Source of the DNA: Methylomarinum sp964397365
GTDB lineage: Bacteria > Pseudomonadota > Gammaproteobacteria > Methylococcales > Methylomonadaceae
NCBI GenBank assembly: GCA_964397365.1
Contig: CAYNIU010000142.1
Span: forward strand, 1 to 6,055
Length of the DNA: 6,055 nt
Direction of reading: 5' to 3'
The notes below the pieces were generated by a model. It made no database searches, was not told where the DNA came from, and saw only the letters and a list, made by a program, of their open reading frames with translations. Below are positions 1-5,363 of the stretch, in pieces. A program made the translations under genes and the position numbers. Each line of letters opens with the position of its first letter. Position 1 is the first letter of the stretch.

Positions 1-248
1 AATAACTGATCCTGTAGATTTTTAGTACCCGTTGAAATAATGACTTTTTTCGTGGCTAAAATGGCTGGAATCAGATAGGCAAACGTCTTTCCCGTGCCGG
101 TTCCGGCTTCGGCAATTAAATTCTGTTCTGATTCAATTGAAGCATAAATAGCCTCTGCCATTTCCATTTGTGCAGTACGCGGCAAATAGCCTGATATAAC
201 ACTCGCCAAGGCGCCTTCACTGCCAAAAATTTCGTTAAATTCTGTCAC
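1..248 (-). CDS. YoaA/DinG-family ATP-dependent DNA helicase, N-terminal part (runs off window)
   Basis: This is a partial gene: the first 82 codons are present and the rest lies beyond base 1. The protein begins MTEFNEIFG and reads through a Q-motif-like stretch (YLPRTAQMEMAEAI, about residues 21-34). Next comes the Walker A segment AEAGTGTGKT (about residues 46-55), and then ATKKVIISTGTKNLQDQL. That order is typical of the XPD/DinG superfamily 2 helicases, and the STGTKNLQDQL wording is closest to E. coli YoaA. Family members are 5'-3' DNA helicases, usually with an iron-sulfur cluster, acting in DNA repair; the cluster cysteines would lie outside the window. The GTG at 246-248 was chosen as start because the protein then matches the usual family N-terminus. 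An in-frame TTG at 288-290 would add 14 residues but has no ribosome binding site. The gene starts 47 bp after the TPR lipoprotein stop on the same strand, so co-transcription is likely. Confidence 0.88.
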   Translation of the reverse strand, partial: MTEFNEIFGSEGALASVISGYLPRTAQMEMAEAIYASIESEQNLIAEAGTGTGKTFAYLIPAILATKKVIISTGTKNLQDQL

Positions 249-295
249 TGAAAAGTCTAACCTGCTAAATAACTGCCACGCCGACCACAAAACTA

Positions 296-880
296 TTAAG
301 GACTAATAAAGCTTTGCGCTTTTAACTTAGCTTCTTTAGCGCCATGGTAATTCTGTTGCATGCGTCTGGCTTTACTTATTAATAACCAGCTTTTTCTTTT
401 CAAGCTAATATTACCGGCTGCCAGTAGAGCGGCCTTTCTGGCTAAATCTTCCGCCAGTCTTGGTTGACTCTGTTTCATACGCAACTGGGCAAGTTTGAAC
501 GTTAATACAGGGTTTCTGGGATCTATTCTTAATGCCCGCTCCAGCACCACTACAGCCGACTCCAGGTCTCCAGCCCGACTATTGCGCTCAGATTCAGTCA
601 TCAAGGCCACCACAGCAGGTGAATTAAGCTGTTTCCCAGAATTATTCGTTATAACCGTTTCAGTCGAACCTTTATGCTCTTGTGGCCACATGGGCTCGCT
701 ATGCTGATGTTCCATAGCGCCATCGACAGAATCAGAACTAATCTGCGGCATTTCATACGGGTTAGTCACAACGGGATGATCAGTGTAAATCGGCGCCGGC
801 GGCTGATAATCCTGAAATCCACTGCAACCATACTGCAATAGGAATACTGACGTTACCGCCCATAGTTTTTTATTTATCAT
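296..880 (-). CDS. TPR-containing putative lipoprotein, 194 aa
   Basis: The N-terminus has the plan of a lipoprotein signal peptide: positive INKK, a hydrophobic core LWAVTSVFLL, then QYGC with the candidate lipidated cysteine at residue 19. The lipobox is irregular, because Gln rather than Leu/Val/Ile stands at -3. Residues 22-88 are rich in Pro, Gln, Ser and His and look like a disordered tether. Residues about 90-157 contain two tetratricopeptide-like helical hairpins; RAGDLESAVVVLERALRIDP (102-121) is a textbook TPR helix pair, followed by a second unit at about 124-157. A basic helical tail follows. TPR domains bind proteins, so this is probably an envelope scaffold; the partner is unknown. 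It lies 67 bp after the CheZ-like gene and directly before the helicase. No strong Shine-Dalgarno precedes the ATG at 880. Confidence is high for a TPR protein and moderate for lipidation. Confidence 0.75.
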   Translation of the reverse strand: MINKKLWAVTSVFLLQYGCSGFQDYQPPAPIYTDHPVVTNPYEMPQISSDSVDGAMEHQHSEPMWPQEHKGSTETVITNNSGKQLNSPAVVALMTESERNSRAGDLESAVVVLERALRIDPRNPVLTFKLAQLRMKQSQPRLAEDLARKAALLAAGNISLKRKSWLLISKARRMQQNYHGAKEAKLKAQSFISP

Positions 881-947
881 TCAAATCAGCTTACAGAAAT
901 AAATTTTTGAAACAAAAACAACGAAGAATCATAATCTTTAAAAAACA

Positions 948-1487
948 CTAAAACAGTTCAATATCATCTTCGTCGTCATTTTCTTCAATTTGAGCTGCCA
1001 GCGACAACGCTTCATCAATCGTTTTTCCGCTCAGAACCGCATCGAACATGATTTTTTCAGATTCCATTGTATAACGTCCGCGGATTTCATCCTGAAATTT
1101 TTTCCACTCCATAGGGTTATATATTCGTTGCGGGTCATCAATCAATAACGACAAGCCATTCAAACTGCTGGTCACATGATCAAGACATTGTTGCAAGCGG
1201 TCATAAAACTGGAATGCCACAATGGAAGATTGGATTTTTTCACTGGTCGCCAGACAATGCTGCAATGCCAGATCTCGTTCTTCCCCTGAAGCAAACGAAT
1301 TCAGAATGTCATTGATGGCCTGCATATGTTCAACCATCGAGGTAAATGAATCAGTCAATGTATTAACCGAATTATCGCCTTCTTTCATGCTGCTTTGAAC
1401 CAAAGCCACTGAAACCGTAAGCAATTTCACTGTTTCCCTGATTTGACTCCAGTCCAAATCGGGTTGGCGTGAACCTGAATAAGCCAT
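948..1487 (-). CDS. Small helical protein with CheZ-like features (possible response-regulator phosphatase), 179 aa
   Basis: The protein is predicted to be almost entirely helical, with no signal peptide or membrane segment, so it should be cytoplasmic. Residues about 14-118 form long amphipathic helices. The most conserved-looking part is VAFQFYDRLQQCLDHV (90-105). Its Asp96 and Gln100 have the same D-x3-Q spacing as the catalytic Asp143 and Gln147 of E. coli CheZ (FQDLTGQ). The protein ends in an acidic tail, EENDDEDDIELF (168-179), reminiscent of the acidic CheZ C-terminus (DDLLDSLGF) that docks on CheY. CheZ is about 214 residues in E. coli, so this protein is shorter and otherwise diverged. 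The middle section RGRYTMESEKIMFDAVLSG (136-154) is not something I can name. Similar QF-x-DR-x-x-Q segments occur in other chemotaxis-associated proteins. No chemotaxis gene is visible nearby, so phosphatase activity is an inference. The start is supported by an AGGGAAG ribosome binding site 7 nt upstream. Confidence 0.72.
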   Translation of the reverse strand: MAYSGSRQPDLDWSQIRETVKLLTVSVALVQSSMKEGDNSVNTLTDSFTSMVEHMQAINDILNSFASGEERDLALQHCLATSEKIQSSIVAFQFYDRLQQCLDHVTSSLNGLSLLIDDPQRIYNPMEWKKFQDEIRGRYTMESEKIMFDAVLSGKTIDEALSLAAQIEENDDEDDIELF

Positions 1488-1494
1488 ATTAAAA

Positions 1495-1501
1495 CTTCCC
1501 T
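1495..1501 (-). promoter_or_regulatory. Ribosome binding site of the CheZ-like gene
   Basis: Read on the minus strand this is AGGGAAG, ending 7 nt before the ATG at 1485-1487. It is a clear purine-rich Shine-Dalgarno site, and it fixes the start codon. It is better than the sites before the neighbouring minus-strand genes. Confidence 0.75.
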
Positions 1502-1542
1502 AAAGTAAATAAAAAGACAATCACCCATATAACTGTTTTGCC

Positions 1543-1551
1543 ATTATAGCA
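1543..1551 (-). promoter_or_regulatory. Extended -10 sigma-70-type promoter for the CheZ-like gene
   Basis: The minus strand reads TGCTATAAT, a perfect match to the extended -10 element TGnTATAAT. No good -35 hexamer is found at 16-18 bp upstream, which is acceptable for extended -10 promoters. Transcription would begin near 1536, giving a leader of roughly 50 nt before the ATG at 1487. This suggests that the CheZ-like gene, and perhaps the lipoprotein and helicase after it, is transcribed independently of RNase D. Confidence 0.5.
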
Positions 1552-1563
1552 GACTGAAGAACT

Positions 1564-1619
1564 CTGCCTTATACCTGAATCTGTGACCTCACTACGGTAC
1601 AGGTTATAGCATTAGGCAG
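1564..1619. repeat. Imperfect inverted repeat in the spacer between RNase D and the CheZ-like gene
   Basis: The outer arms CTGCCT (1564-1569) and AGGCAG (1614-1619) are exact complements. The inner arms TATACCTG (1570-1577) and CAGGTTATA (1600-1608) pair with one bulged base, and a small bulge (1609-1613) lies between the arm pairs. The central 22 nt contain a second small dyad, GTGA-CC-TCAC (1583-1592). No T-run follows on either strand, so it is not a standard intrinsic terminator. It could be an RNA structure at the 3' end of the RNase D transcript, a degenerate interspersed repeat, or an operator upstream of the CheZ-like promoter. Confidence 0.4.
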
Positions 1620-1674
1620 CACTTATGCCTGTCAGAATGAACTATGAAGATAATTTACAAAAACATAAACACTG

Positions 1675-2826
1675 CTATTCCATTTTATTCACTGCCACTG
1701 AATCAGGCTTGAGACTTAAAGTAAAACGACCGTCCAACAACCCCTGCAACTCTTCACCCACCATACTGTAACGCCATCCCTGTAATAACGGATTATCCGC
1801 ACTATCATGAATCAATTTTTCCAGATCTTTTCTTGTTGCCAACACCACTGGATTAAGTGAATTTTCATCGGCTCGTATTCTGACAACTGCCGTCAACACA
1901 TCCAGTATCGCTTCCTGTTGCTGTGTTTTTTTCGGTGGCCTGCCTTGTTCATATAAGGGAATCGGCGGTCGTTGTTTAGCCTCGTTAATCAGCCGACAAA
2001 TCACCTTTCCATTCCGATTCACCAGGCGTTCATTGATATTGCGTACTTTGGCCAATTCCGCTACAGTTTCTGGTTGTAATTTAGCCAGTTCCAGTAGCAT
2101 ATCATCACGGATCAACCAATTGCGTGGCCTATCTATTTTCTGTGCCGTTTCTTCCCGCCATTCAGCCAGAGCCTGAACAATAGATAATTGCTTACCGGTC
2201 AATTTGTTTTTTCCTCTGATTTTTAACCAGGCATTAGCAGGTGAAATCTGATACAACTCAGTATCTTTCAATAATTCAAAATCCTGTTCCAGCCACTTTA
2301 GCCGCCCCAGCTCCTGTAGTTGTTCACACATCATTTGATAGATCTTGCACAGATAAATGACATCATCAGCCGCATATTGAATCTGAGCATCACTTAACGG
2401 ACGCATACTCCAATCAGTACGGGTATGAGCTTTACTGAGATTAATATTCAGAAAGCTGGATACCAGCATGGCATAACCCGGATTTTCCTGAAACCCCAAC
2501 AAAGGCGCTGCTATCTGAGTATCAAAAACAGGCTCCAACACCGTCCCGGTAATCTGATAAAAAATCTCCAGATCCTGACGACAGGAATGCAATACTTTAG
2601 TAATGTCAGGTTGATAAATAGCATCAAATAATTTATCCAAATCGGATAATACAATGGGATCGACACAAGCCACCCATTCCGGTGTAGCAATTTGCAGCAA
2701 ACAGAATTGGGGATAATAGGTTTTTTCTCTTAAAAATTCTGTATCCAGCGCAACCCATGGTTGTTGTACAATTTGCCGGCACAACGACTCCAGCTTCTCT
2801 GTAGTATTAATATATTGAATGCTCAT
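1675..2826 (-). CDS. rnd: Ribonuclease D
   Basis: This is a 383-residue 3'-5' exoribonuclease that trims the 3' ends of tRNA precursors and other small RNAs using two metal ions. The DEDDy exonuclease domain fills residues about 1-180. All catalytic residues are visible: Asp28 and Glu30 in ALDTEF, Asp85 in HSCRQDLEIF, and Tyr151 and Asp155 in QYAADDVIYL. These are the same positions as in E. coli RNase D (375 aa), so the gene is full length with the right start. An HRDC nucleic-acid-binding domain follows at about 210-290 (LTGKQLSIVQALAEWREETA), then a less conserved C-terminal helical domain, as expected for the family. The gene lies 52 bp downstream of the sigma-54 regulator on the same strand and may be read through from it. 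No strong Shine-Dalgarno is seen. Nothing appears broken. Confidence 0.97.
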   Translation of the reverse strand: MSIQYINTTEKLESLCRQIVQQPWVALDTEFLREKTYYPQFCLLQIATPEWVACVDPIVLSDLDKLFDAIYQPDITKVLHSCRQDLEIFYQITGTVLEPVFDTQIAAPLLGFQENPGYAMLVSSFLNINLSKAHTRTDWSMRPLSDAQIQYAADDVIYLCKIYQMMCEQLQELGRLKWLEQDFELLKDTELYQISPANAWLKIRGKNKLTGKQLSIVQALAEWREETAQKIDRPRNWLIRDDMLLELAKLQPETVAELAKVRNINERLVNRNGKVICRLINEAKQRPPIPLYEQGRPPKKTQQQEAILDVLTAVVRIRADENSLNPVVLATRKDLEKLIHDSADNPLLQGWRYSMVGEELQGLLDGRFTLSLKPDSVAVNKME

Positions 2827-2870
2827 AGTAACTTAACCATAGCAGTTATCCCGATATTTAACAGAAAATA

Positions 2871-2890
2871 TACCGCCTTTATTTCCGGTA
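2871..2890 (-). terminator. Weak hairpin at the 3' end of the sigma-54 regulator gene
   Basis: TACCG (2871-2875) and CGGTA (2886-2890) are exact complements around a 10-nt loop and overlap the regulator stop codon (2879-2881). On the minus strand the hairpin is followed by TATTTTCTG, which is U-rich but not a clean U-run. The stem is only 5 bp, so this is at best a leaky terminator before RNase D. Confidence 0.2.
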
Positions 2891-4441
2891 ATCATCTGGA
2901 TTAATTTGATATTTCCTTAACTTGTTATAAACGGCTCGGGTCGAAATACCCATACTATCAGCAATTTTCCTGATCTCCCCCTGGTTCTGTTGTAAAGAAG
3001 ACTGCAAAAATGTCCTTTCAACATTGGCAATAGCCTGATCTTTCTGCTGTTTCCAATCTATAGCTTCAATTCGAGATTCACCGACATCCAGTTTCAAATC
3101 CGTTATTTCCGCTCCTGTAGTAAATAACACACTACGTTCCAACACATTCTCCAATTCCCGTACATTTCCTGGCCAGCGATAGCTACGAATCTTCTGCATC
3201 ACCTCACGGCTGACCGATTCCACCGCCTTGTTATGCTTTCTGTTCATCCGTTGCAAAATTAATTGCACCAATGCCGGCAAATCTTCCGGCCTGTCAATCA
3301 ATGGTGGTATGTCCAGACCCACTACATTGATGCGATAATATAAATCATGACGAAACTGCCCCTGCTGCACTTTGTTTTGTAAATTAACATTAGTTGCGGA
3401 GATAATACGCAAGTCCACCTGAATCGTTTGCTTGCCCCCTACCCGCTCCAATTCACCTTCCTGTATCACCCTCAGCAAACGTGTTTGCGCCGCCGCTGAC
3501 AAAGAATCCACTTCATCAAGAAACAAAGTGCCGCCATCGGCTCTTTCAAAAAAACCCTGATGAACTTCTACGGCTCCGGTAAAAGCCCCTTTCTCATGCC
3601 CAAACAACACACTCTCCAGCAAGCTTTCTGGTATTGCACCACAATTAATAGGCACAAAAGCCTGGTGACAGCGTTCGCTCATAGCATGTATAGCGCGTGC
3701 CACCAGTTCTTTTCCCACGCCGGTTTGTCCCTGAACTAATATAGTCGCCGGAGTGGGCGCCACGACTTCTATCGCTTGCAAAACCTTTTTCATCATTGCT
3801 GAATGAGCGATAATAACTGGAGGCTGGGATTTTTTTACCGGCTTCTTACTTTGTTTACGCCATATTTTCAGCATACTTTCTTCTATTCGGGCATGCAAAG
3901 CATCAAAATCCTGCGACTTTATATTTTTATTCAGATTATTTCGATACTCGATTCCTGATCTGTTTTTTGCTGTTTCAGGATTAAGATGAATATAAACTTC
4001 ACAACAGCCATCATGTTGGGCAATACTTTTAGCAATTTCCACTTTTGCATAACCAAAATTACGCGCTGCAATACCACCAAAAACACTGGATGTCATTCCA
4101 CATAATTCAGGAAACTCAGCCACTTTTTCACCAAAAGGACAGCGACTGTTACAAACAGTGATACCTTCCTGATTACTGGCTGATAATGAAAATTTGCCGC
4201 CAATATTGTTCTTCAGTCCCAATATCAATTCGATATAGCTTTCAATATCTAGCATCCCATCTTTTTTATCATGTTCGACCCGGTAAACATCCTCAAAAAA
4301 ACAACCGGCTGTCCGAGCAATATGCTCAATCAGCTCCTGACACTGTTGCTGGCCTAATTGTTCGCTGGCGTGCATCAGTTCCAGAATAAAAGTTTGTAAA
4401 AAAAAGACTGGAGTCAAATCTGAAAGCGAAGGATTATTCAT
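2879..4441 (-). CDS. Sigma-54-dependent transcriptional activator with N-terminal MetOD1-like sensor domain
   Basis: This 520-residue enhancer-binding protein has three parts. Residues about 10-155 resemble the methanogen output domain 1 (MetOD1) type: CNSRCPFG (97-104), ELCGMTSSVFGGIAARNFGY (112-131), and GCCEVYIHL (145-153). A basic linker (about 195-208) leads to a complete AAA+ domain. It has Walker A GQTGVGKE (238-245), the sigma-54-contacting loop GAFTGA (285-290), Walker B GGTLFLDEVD (303-312), and the arginine-finger region FRHDLYYRINV (363-373). A Fis-type helix-turn-helix closes the protein (about 495-517, GEIRKIADSMGISTRAVYNK). The intact GAFTGA loop means it should remodel sigma-54 RNA polymerase at -24/-12 promoters. 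There is no receiver domain, so control is probably by ligand or redox sensing rather than phosphorylation. Cysteines 97, 101, 114, 146 and 147 are candidate ligands or redox sensors (inference). It is divergent from the methyltransferase gene, its likely target. No clear Shine-Dalgarno precedes the ATG. Confidence 0.93.
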   Translation of the reverse strand: MNNPSLSDLTPVFFLQTFILELMHASEQLGQQQCQELIEHIARTAGCFFEDVYRVEHDKKDGMLDIESYIELILGLKNNIGGKFSLSASNQEGITVCNSRCPFGEKVAEFPELCGMTSSVFGGIAARNFGYAKVEIAKSIAQHDGCCEVYIHLNPETAKNRSGIEYRNNLNKNIKSQDFDALHARIEESMLKIWRKQSKKPVKKSQPPVIIAHSAMMKKVLQAIEVVAPTPATILVQGQTGVGKELVARAIHAMSERCHQAFVPINCGAIPESLLESVLFGHEKGAFTGAVEVHQGFFERADGGTLFLDEVDSLSAAAQTRLLRVIQEGELERVGGKQTIQVDLRIISATNVNLQNKVQQGQFRHDLYYRINVVGLDIPPLIDRPEDLPALVQLILQRMNRKHNKAVESVSREVMQKIRSYRWPGNVRELENVLERSVLFTTGAEITDLKLDVGESRIEAIDWKQQKDQAIANVERTFLQSSLQQNQGEIRKIADSMGISTRAVYNKLRKYQINPDDYRK

Positions 4442-4463
4442 TTTTTAAATCGTGAAGATAAGT

Positions 4464-4479
4464 TGCACCAATTGAACCA
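4464..4479 (-). promoter_or_regulatory. Weak candidate -24/-12 (sigma-54) promoter facing the regulator gene
   Basis: On the minus strand this reads TGGTTCAATTGGTGCA. The near-invariant GG and GC dinucleotides are present with the required 10-bp spacing, but two other consensus positions (TGGCAC-N5-TTGCA) are off. Transcription would start near 4453, leaving a leader of only about 12 nt before the ATG at 4441. If real, the regulator would depend on sigma-54 for its own expression. Confidence 0.28.
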
Positions 4480-4500
4480 CAAGTTCACAACACAAGTCAC
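4478..4500. repeat. Tandem CACAAGT(T)CAC repeat, candidate upstream activator site
   Basis: CACAAGTTCAC (4478-4488) is followed by CACAAGTCAC (4491-4500), two near-identical copies with a 13-bp period. They lie about 75-100 bp upstream of the start predicted for the plus-strand sigma-54 promoter, a usual distance for enhancer-binding-protein sites. They also border the weaker minus-strand promoter. Binding by the adjacent regulator is an inference. Confidence 0.35.
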
Positions 4501-4550
4501 TAGAAATTTATATCTTCTTGTTTATTAAGTATTTTTAATTTAAAACAAAC

Positions 4551-4566
4551 AGGCATGAATCATGCT
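4551..4566 (+). promoter_or_regulatory. Candidate -24/-12 (sigma-54) promoter for the methyltransferase-SDR unit
   Basis: The sequence AGGCATGAATCATGCT matches the consensus TGGCACG-N4-TTGCW well. GG (4552-4553) and GC (4564-4565) are exactly 10 bp apart, the GGCA and TGCT blocks are intact, and the mismatches are the first base, a C-to-T at position 6, and one base in the -12 block. Transcription would start near 4577, giving a leader of about 90 nt. It faces away from a sigma-54 activator gene, the classical layout. The same bases contain the palindrome GCATG-AAT-CATGC (4553-4565). Confidence 0.55.
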
Positions 4567-4582
4567 ATTAACTATAAGCTGA

Positions 4583-4620
4583 CAGGAAGAAAAATAATGG
4601 TCTTTAAAAATATCTTCCTG
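4583..4620. repeat. 8-bp inverted repeat in the methyltransferase leader
   Basis: CAGGAAGA (4583-4590) and TCTTCCTG (4613-4620) are perfect complements separated by 22 nt. The right arm overlaps TATCTTCCTG (4611-4620), which is 9/10 identical to TATCTTCTTG at 4511-4520. GAAGATA at 4454-4460 is a further copy of the TATCTTC core in inverse orientation. The arms would lie within the leader of a transcript starting near 4577, so they could be either an operator or an RNA stem. Confidence 0.35.
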
Positions 4621-4654
4621 AACGGAAAGAATTTTATATCACTATAATTATTGA

Positions 4655-4659
4655 TGAGG
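4655..4659 (+). promoter_or_regulatory. Ribosome binding site of the methyltransferase gene
   Basis: TGAGG, within GATGAGG, ends 7 nt before the ATG at 4667. This good Shine-Dalgarno spacing supports the chosen start. Confidence 0.7.
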
Positions 4660-4666
4660 CTATACC

Positions 4667-5320
4667 ATGAGCGATAACAAACCCCCTTTAAACCCGCACC
4701 CTTTAAGTGAATACGTAGCTTGGGCCGGAAATCGTAACCGCGAACCCATTTTGGGAGTATTAAAGGAAAAACTGCCCAAAGACAAAGGACGAATACTGGA
4801 AATGGCCAGCGGCAGTGGTATGCACATCAACTACTTTGCGCCGCATTTCGATCATTTACATTTTCACCCTTCAGACAGAGATATTGAAGTTTTTGACAAC
4901 ATCAAGAAACTGACCAAGGAACACGGTAATGACAACATAGCGGATCCGATTCATCTGGATTTAACTGACCCGGAAACCTGGTTCAATAAAGACATGTCTG
5001 AATCGTTTTCAGCTATTTTTTGTATTAATATTTTTCAGGTCGCACCTATTTCAATCGCCGATGGCATGATGGAATGTGCCGCACATCTTCTCAATGAAAA
5101 TGGTATTTTATTGATTTATGGTCCATTTCAAGTACAAGGCTCATTTACAACAGAATCAAATCAACAATTCCATAAAACACTCAGTTCCGCCGGCGTTCCT
5201 GAATGGGGATTAAAAGATGTATCTGATTTAAAAAAGGCGGCTGCAAAACACGGACTGGAATTAAAAGAGCAAATCGATATGCCAGCTAATAATTTTTCCC
5301 TTATTTTCGGTAGAATTTAA
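4667..5320 (+). CDS. DUF938-family class I SAM-dependent methyltransferase, 217 aa
   Basis: The protein has the class I methyltransferase fold signature near its start. GRILEMASGSGMHINYFAPH (41-60) carries the SAM-binding glycine loop, and FHPSDRD (66-72) forms the acidic loop after strand 2. The remainder follows the DUF938 pattern (the family that includes human METTL26): NRNREPIL (22-29), FCINIFQVAPIS in the middle, then LLIYGPF, GSFTTESNQQFHKTL, EWGLKDVSDL, and a C-terminal MPANNFSLIFGR. Length is normal for the family, and there is no signal peptide, so it should be cytoplasmic. The family's substrate is not known to me. The gene is divergent from the sigma-54 activator, sits behind the candidate sigma-54 promoter, and is followed after 43 bp by the SDR gene, with no terminator seen between them. 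The two probably form one transcription unit. Confidence 0.92.
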   Translation: MSDNKPPLNPHPLSEYVAWAGNRNREPILGVLKEKLPKDKGRILEMASGSGMHINYFAPHFDHLHFHPSDRDIEVFDNIKKLTKEHGNDNIADPIHLDLTDPETWFNKDMSESFSAIFCINIFQVAPISIADGMMECAAHLLNENGILLIYGPFQVQGSFTTESNQQFHKTLSSAGVPEWGLKDVSDLKKAAAKHGLELKEQIDMPANNFSLIFGRI

Positions 5321-5363
5321 TAGCGCTTCCGGCAATAACCAATATTAGAAAATTACCTACATA

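Noticed and set aside
288..290. TTG as an upstream start for the helicase
   Set aside because: It has no Shine-Dalgarno, and the added residues do not resemble YoaA/DinG N-termini. The GTG at 246-248 gives the expected start.
495..707. Plus-strand open frame of about 70 codons
   Set aside because: It lies entirely antisense to the TPR lipoprotein gene, has no ribosome binding site and no recognisable protein features.
904..918. TTTTTG-AAA-CAAAAA dyad as a terminator for the CheZ-like gene
   Set aside because: The stem is nearly all A-T, so it would be unstable, and there is no GC-rich hairpin followed by a clean U-run.
2425..2631. Plus-strand open frame of about 68 codons
   Set aside because: It is antisense to the exonuclease domain of RNase D, whose catalytic residues are all intact; its translation has no domain-like pattern.
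4186..4389. Plus-strand open frame of about 67 codons
   Set aside because: It is antisense to the sensor domain of the sigma-54 regulator and has no supporting signal.
4615..4627. TTCC-TGAAC-GGAA small hairpin in the methyltransferase leader
   Set aside because: Only four base pairs; expected by chance in a spacer of this length.
4643..4648. Perfect TATAAT before the methyltransferase gene
   Set aside because: No acceptable -35 hexamer at 16-18 bp and no extended -10 TG. Transcription would start near 4655, on top of the ribosome binding site. The region is AT-rich, so a chance match is likely, though a minor promoter is not excluded.
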